DNA from: Candidatus Gastranaerophilales bacterium
Lineage (GTDB): Bacteria > Cyanobacteriota > Vampirovibrionia > Gastranaerophilales > Gastranaerophilaceae
Length of the DNA: 64,000 bases
Reading direction: 5' to 3'
Assembly: GCA_944322935.1 (NCBI GenBank)
Contig: CALUQO010000008.1
Span: 1 to 64,000, forward strand
In this document: positions 34,867-42,826 of the stretch, in pieces
Position numbering within the stretch: position 1 is the stretch's first letter
Layout of the letters: every line of letters begins with the position of its first letter
Translations under genes and position numbers: made by a program
Notes under the pieces: generated by a model
The model's database searches: none
Told to the model about the DNA's origin: nothing
The model's input: only the letters and a program-made list of their open reading frames with translations

Positions 34867-34901
34867 AAAAGACCTGAGAAATTTTCTCAGGTCTTTTTTT
34901 A
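34867..34901 (+). terminator. Bidirectional terminator between ppdK and glutaredoxin
   Basis: A 14-bp stem AAAAGACCTGAGAA/TTCTCAGGTCTTTT with a 3-nt loop and a T-run. Confidence 0.88.
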
Positions 34902-35162
34902 ATTTAAAATTTCGTCTAATTTTTTTGTTTTGTATAAATGTTCCAAATCGTCATATCCTCCGACATAATGGTCGTTGATAATAATTTGCGGAACAGTTGA
35001 GATGCAAGGCTGGTTGTATTTTTCACTCAGGTTTGCACACATTTCGTCAAAATTGTCGTCGCAGTTGATTTCTTCAAAGTCCAGATTAAGCATTTTTAAA
35101 AGTCTTTTCGCTTTGACACAATACGGGCATGTAGTTGATGTGTAAATTGTAATTTTATTCAT
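34899..35162 (-). CDS. Glutaredoxin (dithiol, GrxC-like)
   Basis: 87 residues, thioredoxin fold. The dithiol active site CPYC is at 12-15, the cis-proline is in STVPQIIIN and the glutathione-binding GGYDDL follows. The family reduces protein and low-molecular-weight disulfides with glutathione or analogous thiols. Extra cysteines at 39, 48 and 58 or so are unusual for so short a protein and could affect metal or redox behaviour. Its 3' end sits in the terminator shared with ppdK. Confidence 0.9.
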   Translation of the reverse strand: MNKITIYTSTTCPYCVKAKRLLKMLNLDFEEINCDDNFDEMCANLSEKYNQPCISTVPQIIINDHYVGGYDDLEHLYKTKKLDEILN

Positions 35163-35502
35163 TTCAAAACTCCTTATAAACGGTATAACATTATATCACA
35201 AAAAAATGTGAAAAATCGTACCTTTTCGGGTATAAAAATTTATATAACCACTATCTCTGTTTTTTCTCATAAATAACAAAAAATAAATGAAACTTTTTTG
35301 TAAAACAAATGTCTAGTATATTAATTTACTATAATTTTTGTTGAGAATTGCTCCTTGTATCCGATACCACAAAATCGGTGCTTTATGATATTATATTTTA
35401 TAAAAAGTGAAACAGCCGACAACTGTGGAAAATGTTGGAACTGAAACACCGGATTATAATTCGGAAAAAAATCTTTTACTTAGAAAACACGAGGTATATG
35501 TT
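35163..35502. other. Intergenic region, divergent promoters
   Basis: AT-rich. A small CCGAT/ATCGG hairpin lies near 35360-35378, and TATATTTTATAAAAA ends just before 35407, where a GTG could alternatively start ctpA. No other frame has a ribosome site. Confidence 0.4.
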
Positions 35503-36732
35503 TTGAAAAATATTTTAAAAAAATACTGGCTTACTGCGTTAACATTATTGATGGTTATTGTTGCAGGAACACTGACAAACTCATCGGGGGTTTTTGCTTC
35601 TTCTCCGCAGCAGCTATATGATCAGGTTTGGAAACTTGTTAATTCAAAGTATGTTGACCACACTAACAACCAGCAGGATTGGAAACGTTGGAAATGTAAA
35701 TATGACAAGGTAATAAAAACCGACGAAGATGCTTATGTAGCAATACAAACCATGCTTGCAAGTTTGAATGACCCTTATACAAAATTTCTTGATCCTAAAG
35801 AATTTGAAGAAGAAACAAGTTCTATTAAAGGTTCTTTAAAAGGTATTGGTGTACAAATAGGCCTTAGAGATGGAAAGCTCCTTATTATCGCGCCAATAGA
35901 AGATACTCCCGGTGAAAAAGCAGGATTGTTAGCAGAAGATGAAATTCTTGAGATTGACGGAAAATCTACAAAAGGTATAACTATTGACAAAGCTGCTGAT
36001 AGAATCAGAGGTGAAGAGGGTACTTATGTAACACTTTTGATTAAAAGAAAAAATCAACCTAATAAAGAGTACAAAATTCAACGTGCTGAAATTGAAATAA
36101 AATCAGTGTCAACAAAAGTTCCTGAAAAGGCAAAACTTGATGATAGTGTCGGTTATATCAGACTCAGTTCTTTTATAAGTAAAAATGCAACAACTGAATT
36201 TGAAAATGCACTGAATTATTATAAAGATAAAAAAGGTTATATTATAGATCTTCGTTCGAACCCCGGCGGGTTGTTAAGCAACGCAATTTTGATTTCGGAT
36301 ATGTTCCTTGACGGCGGTATTATTGTAAGTACTGTTGACAGAGACGGTTATAAAGAAACAACCAGAGCAACAAGAAAATATATTACGGACAAACCCATTG
36401 TTATTCTTATAAACAAAGGCAGCGCATCTGCCAGCGAGATTTTTTCAGGTGCAATGAAAGACAATAAACGTGCATTGCTTGTTGGTGAAAATACTTTTGG
36501 TAAAGGGCTCGTTCAAGAGGTTAACAAACTTATGGGCGGTTCTGGTGCAAATATTACAATCCAAAAATATTTAACACCTAACGGAACAGATATTAACAAA
36601 AAAGGTATTGCTCCCGATGTTACAGTAGAATTGACAGAGGAAGATATCAAAACCAAAAATGATGTTCAACTGCAAAAAGCTAACGAACTTCTTGTACAAA
36701 TGATTAAAAATCAAAAAGTTTGTGTTAAATAG
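35503..36732 (+). CDS. ctpA: C-terminal processing peptidase (S41 family, CtpA-like)
   Basis: About 409 residues: signal peptide or anchor (KYWLTALTLLMVIVAGTL), an N-terminal lid helix region, a PDZ domain (~105-195; LKGIGVQIGLRDGKL to EDEILEIDG), then the S41 protease core. Catalytic Ser is in NKGSASASEIFSGAMKDN and Lys in NTFGKGLVQ. The family trims the C termini of exported proteins. I start at TTG 35503 because GAGGT is 7 nt before it and it gives a normal signal peptide. A GTG at 35407 gives a 32-residue cytoplasmic extension without ribosome site. Monocistronic, with a strong terminator. Confidence 0.88.
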   Translation: MKNILKKYWLTALTLLMVIVAGTLTNSSGVFASSPQQLYDQVWKLVNSKYVDHTNNQQDWKRWKCKYDKVIKTDEDAYVAIQTMLASLNDPYTKFLDPKEFEEETSSIKGSLKGIGVQIGLRDGKLLIIAPIEDTPGEKAGLLAEDEILEIDGKSTKGITIDKAADRIRGEEGTYVTLLIKRKNQPNKEYKIQRAEIEIKSVSTKVPEKAKLDDSVGYIRLSSFISKNATTEFENALNYYKDKKGYIIDLRSNPGGLLSNAILISDMFLDGGIIVSTVDRDGYKETTRATRKYITDKPIVILINKGSASASEIFSGAMKDNKRALLVGENTFGKGLVQEVNKLMGGSGANITIQKYLTPNGTDINKKGIAPDVTVELTEEDIKTKNDVQLQKANELLVQMIKNQKVCVK

Positions 36733-36749
36733 TTATATATAATTTATAA

Positions 36750-36790
36750 AAACAGCCTCTTTATTTTAACGAAGAGGCTGTTTTTTTTAT
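36750..36790 (+). terminator. Terminator after ctpA, shared with the XRE-like gene
   Basis: AAACAGCCTCTT/AAGAGGCTGTTT (12 bp, 10-nt loop) followed by T8. Confidence 0.88.
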
Positions 36791-36993
36791 TTTTTTTCAA
36801 ATTTGATTAAATACCCTAATTTATCCAGAATCATTTCTAATTCATTAAAATTTGCTGTGCCTTTTTTTAATTTTGTTGAAAGATTTTGTACAGAGTATGG
36901 TTTTTGTTTTCTTTCGCTGATGTATTCAGCCAGCTGTGTTAATGTAACAGCATTGTCTATAGCAAGTTTCTTTATTTCGTTACCTAAGCTCAT
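36787..36993 (-). CDS. Small XRE-like helix-turn-helix protein, 68 aa
   Basis: Helix-turn-helix text TLTQLAEYISERKQKPYSVQNLS followed by KLKKGTANFNELEMILDKLG and YLIKFEKK. It shares the pattern L-x-x-[IL]-A-x-x-[IL]-S-E-[RK]-K-Q-K ... IL-D-x-LGY-x-I-x-F with the two module proteins at 41443 and 42111, so it is a third, more distant paralog. It has no 72-aa partner beside it. A TATAAT ends about 8 bp before the ATG and no Shine-Dalgarno is visible, so a leaderless message is likely. It converges on ctpA. Confidence 0.65.
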   Translation of the reverse strand: MSLGNEIKKLAIDNAVTLTQLAEYISERKQKPYSVQNLSTKLKKGTANFNELEMILDKLGYLIKFEKK

Positions 36994-37069
36994 AATTTAA
37001 ATTATACTTTAAAAAATTGATTTTAGATATAAAGGCACTTATATCGGCCTGTCATTAATAAGTTTTATT

Positions 37070-37097
37070 TTGTTATAAAATTTTTTTTATCTATAAT
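37070..37097 (+). promoter_or_regulatory. Promoter of leuS
   Basis: TTGTTA and TATAAT are spaced 16 bp, 36 bp before the GTG start. Confidence 0.65.
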
Positions 37098-37132
37098 TTA
37101 ATTATGTACAATTAAGAACAGGTGGATAAACG

Positions 37133-39622
37133 GTGATAAAAGATCAATATTTTCCTCAGGAGATAGAAAAAAACTGGCAAAAAGTTTGGGAAGAAAACAA
37201 ATTCGGAAAAACATACGACGACAGCGACAAACCAAAATACTATGCTCTGTCTATGTTTCCTTACCCGTCAGGCAAACTCCACATGGGGCACGTAAGAAAT
37301 TATACTATTACGGATGTTATTGCAAGATTTAAAAAAATGCATGGCTTTAACGTTCTTCATCCGATAGGATGGGACAGCTTCGGGCTTCCTGCAGAAAACG
37401 CAGCAATCCAGCACGGCGAAAGCCCCGAAAAATGGACTGATGAAAATATTTCTTATATGAAAATGCAGCTTAAAAAACTCGGTCTTATGTACGATTGGGA
37501 CAGAGAAGTCGCAACCTGCAAACCCGACTATTACAAATGGACACAGTGGCTGTTTTTGCAGCTTTATAAAAAAGGTCTTGCTTATAAAAAAGAAGCAGCC
37601 GTTAACTGGTGTGACGAGTGTGCAACCGTTCTGGCCAACGAACAGGTTATTGACGGAAAATGCTGGAGATGCGACAGCGTTGTTGAGAAAAAATATCTTT
37701 CTCAATGGTTCTTAAAAATTACCGATTACGCCGAACAGCTTTTGCAGGATATTGACAAACTCGAGGGCTGGCCCGACAGCGTTAAAATAATGCAAAAAAA
37801 CTGGATTGGAAAATCTCAGGGTGCGATTTTAAAATTTAAAGTTAAAGAAATTGAAGGACTGGAAGTTCCCGTTTATACAACAAGACCCGATACCGTACAC
37901 GGCATTACTTATCTTGTTGTTGCACCCGAATATCACGATATAGAAAAACTTACAACACCTGAAAATAAAGACGCAGTTGAAGCTTACAGAGCTAACGCAC
38001 GTAAAATGACTGAAATCGAAAGACTTTCTACGGAACGTGTAAAAACAGGTGTTCCTTTAGGTACTCACTGTATTAACCCTTACACGGGCGAAGAGTTTCC
38101 TCTCTGGACAGCAGATTATGCCCTTGTTGAATACGGTACGGGTGCTGTTATGGCTGTACCTGCTCACGACGAAAGAGATTTTGATTTTGCTAAAAAATAC
38201 AATCTTCCGCTAAAAGTTGTTATCCAAAATCCAGAAAATCCGTCGGATTGCAAGGATGCTGCTTATACGGAACCTGGGGTTCTTATAAACTCCAACGAAT
38301 TTGACGGAATGAATAACGAAGAAGCCAAAAAGGCTATTACACAAAAGGCTGTGGACGGCGGCTTCGGCGAGTTTAAAACACAGTACAGACTGCGTGACTG
38401 GTTGATTTCAAGACAAAGATACTGGGGCGCTCCGATTCCGATTGTTTATTGCGAAAAATGCGGCGCTCAGCCTGTTCCTGAAGACCAGCTTCCCGTAAGA
38501 CTTCCGGAAGATGTTGACTTTAGCGTAAAAGGTAAGTCGCCGATTTTAACTTCAAAAACTTTCCTTGAAACAACCTGCCCTTGCTGCGGCGGCAAAGCAA
38601 CAAGAGAAACGGATACCATGGATACCTTCATTTGCTCAAGCTGGTATTACCTGCGTTATGCGGATGCCAAAAATGCAAATGCTCCGTTCAGTAAAGAACT
38701 TGTTAACAAATGGCTGCCTGTTGACCAGTATGTAGGCGGTATTGAGCATGCTATTTTACACCTGTTGTATTCAAGATTTTTCACAAAAGCTTTAAAAGAT
38801 TTGGGTCTTGTTGATTTTGACGAGCCGTTTAAAAATCTTTTGACACAGGGTATGGTGTTAAAAGACGGTTCAAAAATGTCTAAATCCAAAGGCAACACGG
38901 TTGACCCTGATGAAATCTTTGAAAACTACGGGGCTGATACGGCAAGATTGTTTATCCTTTCCGATTCACCGCCGGCAAGAGATTTTGACTGGTCTGATGC
39001 AGGTGTGGAAGGCTGCTACAAATTCTTGAACAGAGTTTGGAGATTGTTCGCCTCAAATCAGGCAAATTTAATGCTTGATTACAAATTACCTGAGGACGTT
39101 TCTACACTTACAAAAGAAAATAACGACCTTGTGCGTACAACTCACATTGCCATTAAAGGTATTACACAGGATATTTCTAACGAATTCCAGTTTAACACCG
39201 TTATTTCAAAATACCGTGAGTTTGTTAACGCAATCTATGACTACACTGCAAAGAAAACTCAATACACTGATGAGGACAAAAACGTGTTGAGCTTTGCTCT
39301 TGTCACTTTGTTAAAACTTATGGCACCGACAACAGTGCATTTGACAGAAGAAATTTATCACCAGATAGGCGGTAAGGGTTCTATCCATGAAACCCAGTGG
39401 CCGGAGTATGAAGAAAAACTCGCAAAAACTTCTGCAATAACACTTGTTGTACAGGTTAACGGCAAGGTTAAAGACAAGATAGAAGTTGATTCCGAATCTA
39501 CAAAAGAGGAGCTTGAAAAACACGCCCTTGAAAGCGAAAAGGTTAAACAGGCAACGGAAGGCAAGACAATTGTTAAAATAATTGTTGTTCCCGGCAGACT
39601 GGTTAACATTGTAGTGAAATAA
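37133..39622 (+). CDS. leuS: Leucyl-tRNA synthetase
   Basis: 829 residues, class I. It charges tRNA-Leu in the cytoplasm. Signature HMGH in PYPSGKLHMGHVRNY (~42-56) and KMSKS in KMSKSKGNTVDPDE (~580). The CP1 editing domain (~220-410) has TTRPDTVHGITY and the conserved APAHDERDFDFA-like block (VPAHDERDF). A zinc-like CPCCG near 485 lies in the second insertion. GTG start with AGGTGG upstream. The peptide cassette begins only 6 bp after its stop, so it may be read from the leuS transcript. Confidence 0.97.
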   Translation: MIKDQYFPQEIEKNWQKVWEENKFGKTYDDSDKPKYYALSMFPYPSGKLHMGHVRNYTITDVIARFKKMHGFNVLHPIGWDSFGLPAENAAIQHGESPEKWTDENISYMKMQLKKLGLMYDWDREVATCKPDYYKWTQWLFLQLYKKGLAYKKEAAVNWCDECATVLANEQVIDGKCWRCDSVVEKKYLSQWFLKITDYAEQLLQDIDKLEGWPDSVKIMQKNWIGKSQGAILKFKVKEIEGLEVPVYTTRPDTVHGITYLVVAPEYHDIEKLTTPENKDAVEAYRANARKMTEIERLSTERVKTGVPLGTHCINPYTGEEFPLWTADYALVEYGTGAVMAVPAHDERDFDFAKKYNLPLKVVIQNPENPSDCKDAAYTEPGVLINSNEFDGMNNEEAKKAITQKAVDGGFGEFKTQYRLRDWLISRQRYWGAPIPIVYCEKCGAQPVPEDQLPVRLPEDVDFSVKGKSPILTSKTFLETTCPCCGGKATRETDTMDTFICSSWYYLRYADAKNANAPFSKELVNKWLPVDQYVGGIEHAILHLLYSRFFTKALKDLGLVDFDEPFKNLLTQGMVLKDGSKMSKSKGNTVDPDEIFENYGADTARLFILSDSPPARDFDWSDAGVEGCYKFLNRVWRLFASNQANLMLDYKLPEDVSTLTKENNDLVRTTHIAIKGITQDISNEFQFNTVISKYREFVNAIYDYTAKKTQYTDEDKNVLSFALVTLLKLMAPTTVHLTEEIYHQIGGKGSIHETQWPEYEEKLAKTSAITLVVQVNGKVKDKIEVDSESTKEELEKHALESEKVKQATEGKTIVKIIVVPGRLVNIVVK

Positions 39623-39628
39623 AGTAAA

Positions 39629-39699
39629 GGGTAAGCTCCTGTTTACCACCGCCGACACAGACTTGTTAAGAGAATGAAGCGGAAAGGTGGTGATATGAT
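39629..39699 (+). promoter_or_regulatory. Structured leader of small-peptide cassette, copy 2
   Basis: GGTAA...TTACC hairpin, ACCACC opposing GGTGGT of the ribosome site AAAGGTGGTGA, as in copy 1 (31794). An ATG-ATG-TGA minimal frame overlaps the GTG start of the peptide. Confidence 0.68.
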
Positions 39700-39774
39700 G
39701 TGAAATTCTGTATAACAGAAAGAGCGCTATGGCTTATCTTGTTGATAATCATAGCACTCATCTTCACTAAATAG
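39700..39774 (+). CDS. 24-residue hydrophobic peptide, type I toxin-like, copy 2
   Basis: GTG-started frame of 24 codons. Reads KFCITERALW then the membrane core LILLIIIALIF and ends in lysine. Fifteen of 24 residues match copy 1 at 31863, with the T-E-[KR]-A-L motif and the I-I-I-A-L core fixed. The leader, ribosome site and 3' stem are also conserved, so the unit as a whole is maintained. Role unknown; a membrane-acting toxin or regulatory small protein are the main options. Confidence 0.65.
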   Translation: MKFCITERALWLILLIIIALIFTK

Positions 39775-39835
39775 GGAGTTAAGAAAGCTCTAAAGGTATA
39801 GCCCACCTTTAGGGCTTTTCCCTATACTTTTATTA
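39772..39835 (+). terminator. Conserved 3' hairpin of the peptide cassette, copy 2
   Basis: AGCTCTAAAGGT (39786-39797) pairs with ACCTTTAGGGCT (39805-39816), 12 bp with one G-U, inside a TAGGGA/TCCCTA clamp that again includes the stop codon. TACTTTTATT follows. Compared with copy 1 most stem positions differ yet pairing is kept. Confidence 0.75.
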
Positions 39836-39899
39836 TAAACAATTTATTTTTTTATTCAAGGCTTCAGTTTTTTATTCAAAAAGCCACAGTGTATTTTTG

Positions 39900-40019
39900 T
39901 TAGGCAGGTAGACTTTAGCCTACTGATAACAAGCATCACCCGAAGGCAAAAATCGTGCAGTCATTCTTGTATATGTTACGTAATTCGATGACAGAAATAA
40001 TTTTTTCTTAACATAAATA
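39900..40019. repeat. Hairpin repeat and spacer
   Basis: GTAGACTTTAGCCTAC (39907-39922) is a variant of the GCAGACTTTAGTCTGC hairpin at 16463. The rest shows no gene. TATGTTACGTAATTCGATG near 39967 recurs in part at 41003 (TTACGTAACATATAC). Confidence 0.5.
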
Positions 40020-40427
40020 ATCAAAAAATCCGACCTTTGTAAGGACTCCACAAGCACGATTGAGTATCGTGCGCAGTGGAGGCAGGCTAAGCCAGATACG
40101 CAGTATCTGCGTGCCGTATAACAATTAAGAAACGAGTCTTGGAATACGAACGCTCCGGCGGAGTAACGTCCGCCTTCGCATGGGGCAAAGCCCCGTTCGA
40201 TTCCGCCAAACAACAACAAGCGAGGTTTGTTTGAGGGCTATGTAATTATAACAATCACTTTAATTTATCTAAGAAAAGCAATTTATATAGCCCGAGTTGC
40301 CGAGCACAGGTTTGCGCGAGTGAGCCGAGGCTGAAGCCTTACGCGTAGGCGGAAGGCGTAACGCCGTTTAAGGCGAACGAGTAAGACGTGTTACTTTCTG
40401 TATGAACGGAACATCAGGTCGGGAGTT
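40020..40427. repeat. Long inverted repeat, right arm (~405 bp)
   Basis: Reverse complement of 26115-26560 at very high identity, 13.5 kb apart, lacking the ~40-bp insertion of the left arm. Frames in it (for example 39920-40219 leftward) are matched by equally spurious frames in the left arm. Confidence 0.8.
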
Positions 40428-40640
40428 TGCCTTCTTTTTCGGCTGAGCCTGAGCGAAGCCTGAAAAATGGCTTCACGATAACTAAAGGATAAAACAAATA
40501 CATCATTGTCTTTTAATAGTGAACTTGGGCTCCACAATTACTATACGGCACGCAAAAGCTACGCTTTTGACTTAGCCTGCTTCTATTCAAAATGATACTC
40601 AATCATTTTGAACAGAGTTCTTTCCAAAGAATGGGTAACA
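40428..40640. repeat. Composite repeat with variable-stem hairpins
   Basis: Holds a GGCTTCACGA block shared with 25740, hairpin CAAAAGC-TAC-GCTTTTG (40553-40569) and TTCAAAATGAT-ACTCA-ATCATTTTGAA (40586-40612). These match by structure, not by stem sequence, the hairpins at 26434 and 26509. Confidence 0.65.
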
Positions 40641-40669
40641 AATAAAGCATAAATCTATGTTTTTATTTT

Positions 40670-40830
40670 TTCTTATGTTCATTTTCTTTCTTTGTATCTT
40701 GCAGGCAAAGAAAGAAAACGAACCATACCCTAAAGGGCATCCTGATTCGTACGGCTCGTACCTCGCCTACGACTCAAGCAAAGAAAGAAACCGGCGCTTA
40801 TCAAAAGAAACAGTAAAGTGTTTTATCAAA
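40670..40830. repeat. Inverted-repeat element with CCGGCGCT block
   Basis: TTTTCTTTCTTTG/CAAAGAAAGAAAA hairpin (40675-40718), extended by GTTC/GAAC, then AAGAAAGAAACCGGCGCT. It is homologous in inverted order to 26890-26983. The 100-codon frame across it is not credible as a gene. Confidence 0.6.
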
Positions 40831-41063
40831 GATTTTGCCACGACAAGCTGCGGTCAAAATCTTCTTAAAACACAACTGTTTCTAGCCAAAGTTCCATCGG
40901 GGCTCCGCCCCGAACCCCCCTACGGCTTACTTTGTAAGCCGTGTATAATAAAACAGTGAAAATCAAACTGTATAGAATAGTTGTAATAATTTTGGGAATC
41001 AAATTACGTAACATATACAAGGATGATATCTTTTTGTTGGGCTGAAAGCCCGAACTACAATCT

Positions 41064-41282
41064 TTATAATCCGAACATGTCTTTTTTAATATCCGAGAGT
41101 TTGTATTTTTGTTTGTCCGTATAGGCAGCAAGTGCAGAAGCAAGATAAAGGCGGTCAAGTTTGCGCATTTCGTAATTGTACTCTAAGGAGTCTTTGAGAA
41201 TATGTGCCAGACTGGCTATTATCCAGATGTCATTAATAGACTCTTCAAATTCTTTTTTTGTTTTTTCAAGATTTTTTACCAT
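41064..41282 (-). CDS. 72-aa helical module protein, unit 1
   Basis: No named family. Helical, with core DIWIIASLAHILKDSLEYN, then KLDRLYLASAL, and the C terminus YKLSDIKKDMFGL. Paralog of 41729 (the tail Q-K-Y-[KR]-L-S-[DN]-I-K-K-D-[MI]-F-G-L is nearly identical) and more distantly of 15629. AAGGA precedes the ATG. It is divergent from the XRE-like gene at 41443, with 160 bp between; that gap holds a GTTGTTTTT/AAAAACAAC inverted repeat (41324-41355). Confidence 0.68.
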   Translation of the reverse strand: MVKNLEKTKKEFEESINDIWIIASLAHILKDSLEYNYEMRKLDRLYLASALAAYTDKQKYKLSDIKKDMFGL

Positions 41283-41442
41283 AATAATTTCCTTTTTTTG
41301 TTAAGTTTTGTTTTTTAATAAACGTTGTTTTTGTATGTTTTCATTTAAAAACAACTTGTATCTTACAGTTAAAATTTAAAAATGTCAATTTTCTATTAAA
41401 AATATAAGATAATTATTAAAAAAGTGTTTTTAAGGTGTTTTT

Positions 41443-41655
41443 ATGTCTATAAGAAAAAAAATTAAAAATATTTTAACAAATGAAGATTTGACGATAAAAA
41501 AGCTCGCCGAAGCGTTATCTGAAAAAAAACAAAAACATATAAACCCTGATACAATTTCTCAAAAATTAATCAGAGATTCTATTAAATACAAAGATGTAGA
41601 AGAAATTCTTGACGTTCTCGGCTATGAGATAGTTTTTCAAAAGAAAAAGTTCTAA
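41443..41655 (+). CDS. Small XRE-like DNA-binding protein, unit 1
   Basis: 70 residues. Basic N-terminal helix (MSIRKKIKNIL), then a helix-turn-helix DLTIKKLAEALSEKKQ ... NPDTISQKLI and the C-terminal VEEILDVLGYEIVFQKK. This layout matches short XRE-family repressors of the 'LAEKLNxSxxNLSxKLKR' type. AAGGTG is just upstream. Paralog of 42111, with which it shares a 57-bp identical block at the 3' end (41589-41645). Probably represses the divergent pair; inferred. Confidence 0.7.
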   Translation: MSIRKKIKNILTNEDLTIKKLAEALSEKKQKHINPDTISQKLIRDSIKYKDVEEILDVLGYEIVFQKKKF

Positions 41656-41728
41656 ACATACGCTGATATGCTGACATAATCCGACTAAACCGGTTATTAT
41701 ATGGAAAATTTTTTCAATCAAACAATCT

Positions 41729-41947
41729 TTATAACCCGAATATATCCTTTTTAATGTTCGAGAGCCTGTATTTTTGTTTTTGTATTAAATCTTCAATAGT
41801 GCAAACAAGATAAACCGTATCGAGTCTGTTGATATTGTTATCATACTCAAGCGTTGCTTTTAGTATTTTTGTAAGACTTGCTATTTTCCATATTTCGTAT
41901 ACAGAATTTGAGAAATTGCGTTTTAGTTTTTTATTTCTTTTTATCAT
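41729..41947 (-). CDS. 72-aa helical module protein, unit 2
   Basis: Same length and layout as unit 1: EIWKIASLTKILKATLEYD, RLDTVYLVCTI, then KQKYRLSNIKKDIFGL. About 40-45% identical to 41064 by eye. The LTKIL...LEYD...RLD spacing also matches the 15629 protein. It is divergent from 42111 with 163 bp between. Function unknown. Confidence 0.68.
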   Translation of the reverse strand: MIKRNKKLKRNFSNSVYEIWKIASLTKILKATLEYDNNINRLDTVYLVCTIEDLIQKQKYRLSNIKKDIFGL

Positions 41948-42110
41948 CGTCAGCTCTTTGTTAAGATTTATTTTTGTTTATCGGACTAAATGTCCTATAC
42001 TGGATTTATTTTCATAAATTGTATACCCATTGTGATTATATGTCAACTAAGTGCCAAAAATGTACAATAAAGGACAATATTTCATTAAAATATAATTTAA
42101 AGGAGATACC

Positions 42111-42320
42111 ATGTCGGTTAAAAACAGAATAAAATCAATCCTGGCTTTAGAAGGGATAAAAATTAACGAATTGTCGGTTTTGTTAAAAGAAAAATACAAT
42201 AAAGATATTTTACCTAACACTCTTTCCAAGCAGTTAAACAGAGAGATTATAAGATTCAAAGATGTAGAAGAAATTCTTGACGTTCTCGGCTATGAGATAG
42301 TTTTTCAAAAGAAGCAGTAG
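42111..42320 (+). CDS. Small XRE-like DNA-binding protein, unit 2
   Basis: 69 residues, MSVKNRIKSILALEGIKINE then LSVLLKEKYNKDILPNTLSK and the shared VEEILDVLGYEIVFQKK. AAAGGAGA lies ahead of the ATG. The N-terminal two thirds differ widely from unit 1 while the last 57 bp are identical at DNA level. The gap to its divergent partner contains a GGAC-TAAAT-GTCC dyad near 41977. Confidence 0.7.
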   Translation: MSVKNRIKSILALEGIKINELSVLLKEKYNKDILPNTLSKQLNREIIRFKDVEEILDVLGYEIVFQKKQ

Positions 42321-42501
42321 GATGTGCTAAATCCGCGGTTTTTTGCGCATCCCTAAAAAGTAGTGCAGGTTTTAGGCAAACTTGAATTAATTGGGCAGAG
42401 CTGAAAAACAGCAATATAAATTTTATTTTTGTATTGAACTTTCCTGTACGCAGGCAGGGATTCCTCAACAGTAAATTCTATGCACATTTTACTATAGTAA
42501 C

Positions 42502-42536
42502 AAAAAGCCTCCGATAATTTTCGGAAGCTTTTTGTT
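42502..42536 (-). terminator. Terminator, probably of tsf read through repeats
   Basis: AAAAAGC-TCCGA and TCGGA-GCTTTTT stem; the first terminator-like structure leftward of tsf, about 520 bp beyond its stop. It could also serve the rightward XRE-like gene. Confidence 0.7.
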
Positions 42537-42549
42537 TGAATTTTAAAGC

Positions 42550-42781
42550 ACTCACCGGCTCGATTATCCTACGTCGCTGTTATTATGTTGCGCCCTTTGG
42601 GCTTCGAGTTCTCGAACCCCGACGGGCTGCACATCGGCTTACGCGTTTTTCCGCCTGTCGAATCGAAGATTCGTTCGTTTCGTTAACTGCGTTAACTCAA
42701 CAACGGCGGCATTTGATTGTTCGGCTTTACGGTCTTTCAGTTCTGAAAGCCCTGCAAGCCTATACACCGCTTACGCGTTTT
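42550..42781. repeat. 232-bp direct repeat, copy 1
   Basis: Identical to 42827-43058 except one base (TTCTGAAAG versus TTCTGGAAG). It contains a chain of small hairpins: GCCC-TTT-GGGC, AGTTC-TC-GAACC, CGAATC-GAA-GATTCG, GTTAAC-TGC-GTTAAC. The 45-bp spacer between copies has CGTAACGTTACACCCG. Confidence 0.9.
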
Positions 42782-42826
42782 CGCTCCTGTGGGTATCTCG
42801 CCTTTGTTCGTAACGTTACACCCGTT

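Noticed and set aside
26115-40427. Composite transposon or prophage bounded by the inverted arms
   Set aside because: The DNA between the arms holds core genes and there is no transposase, integrase or phage gene.
40657-40959. 100-codon frame between repeats
   Set aside because: Spans the CAAAGAAAG hairpin element, no ribosome site, no family resemblance.
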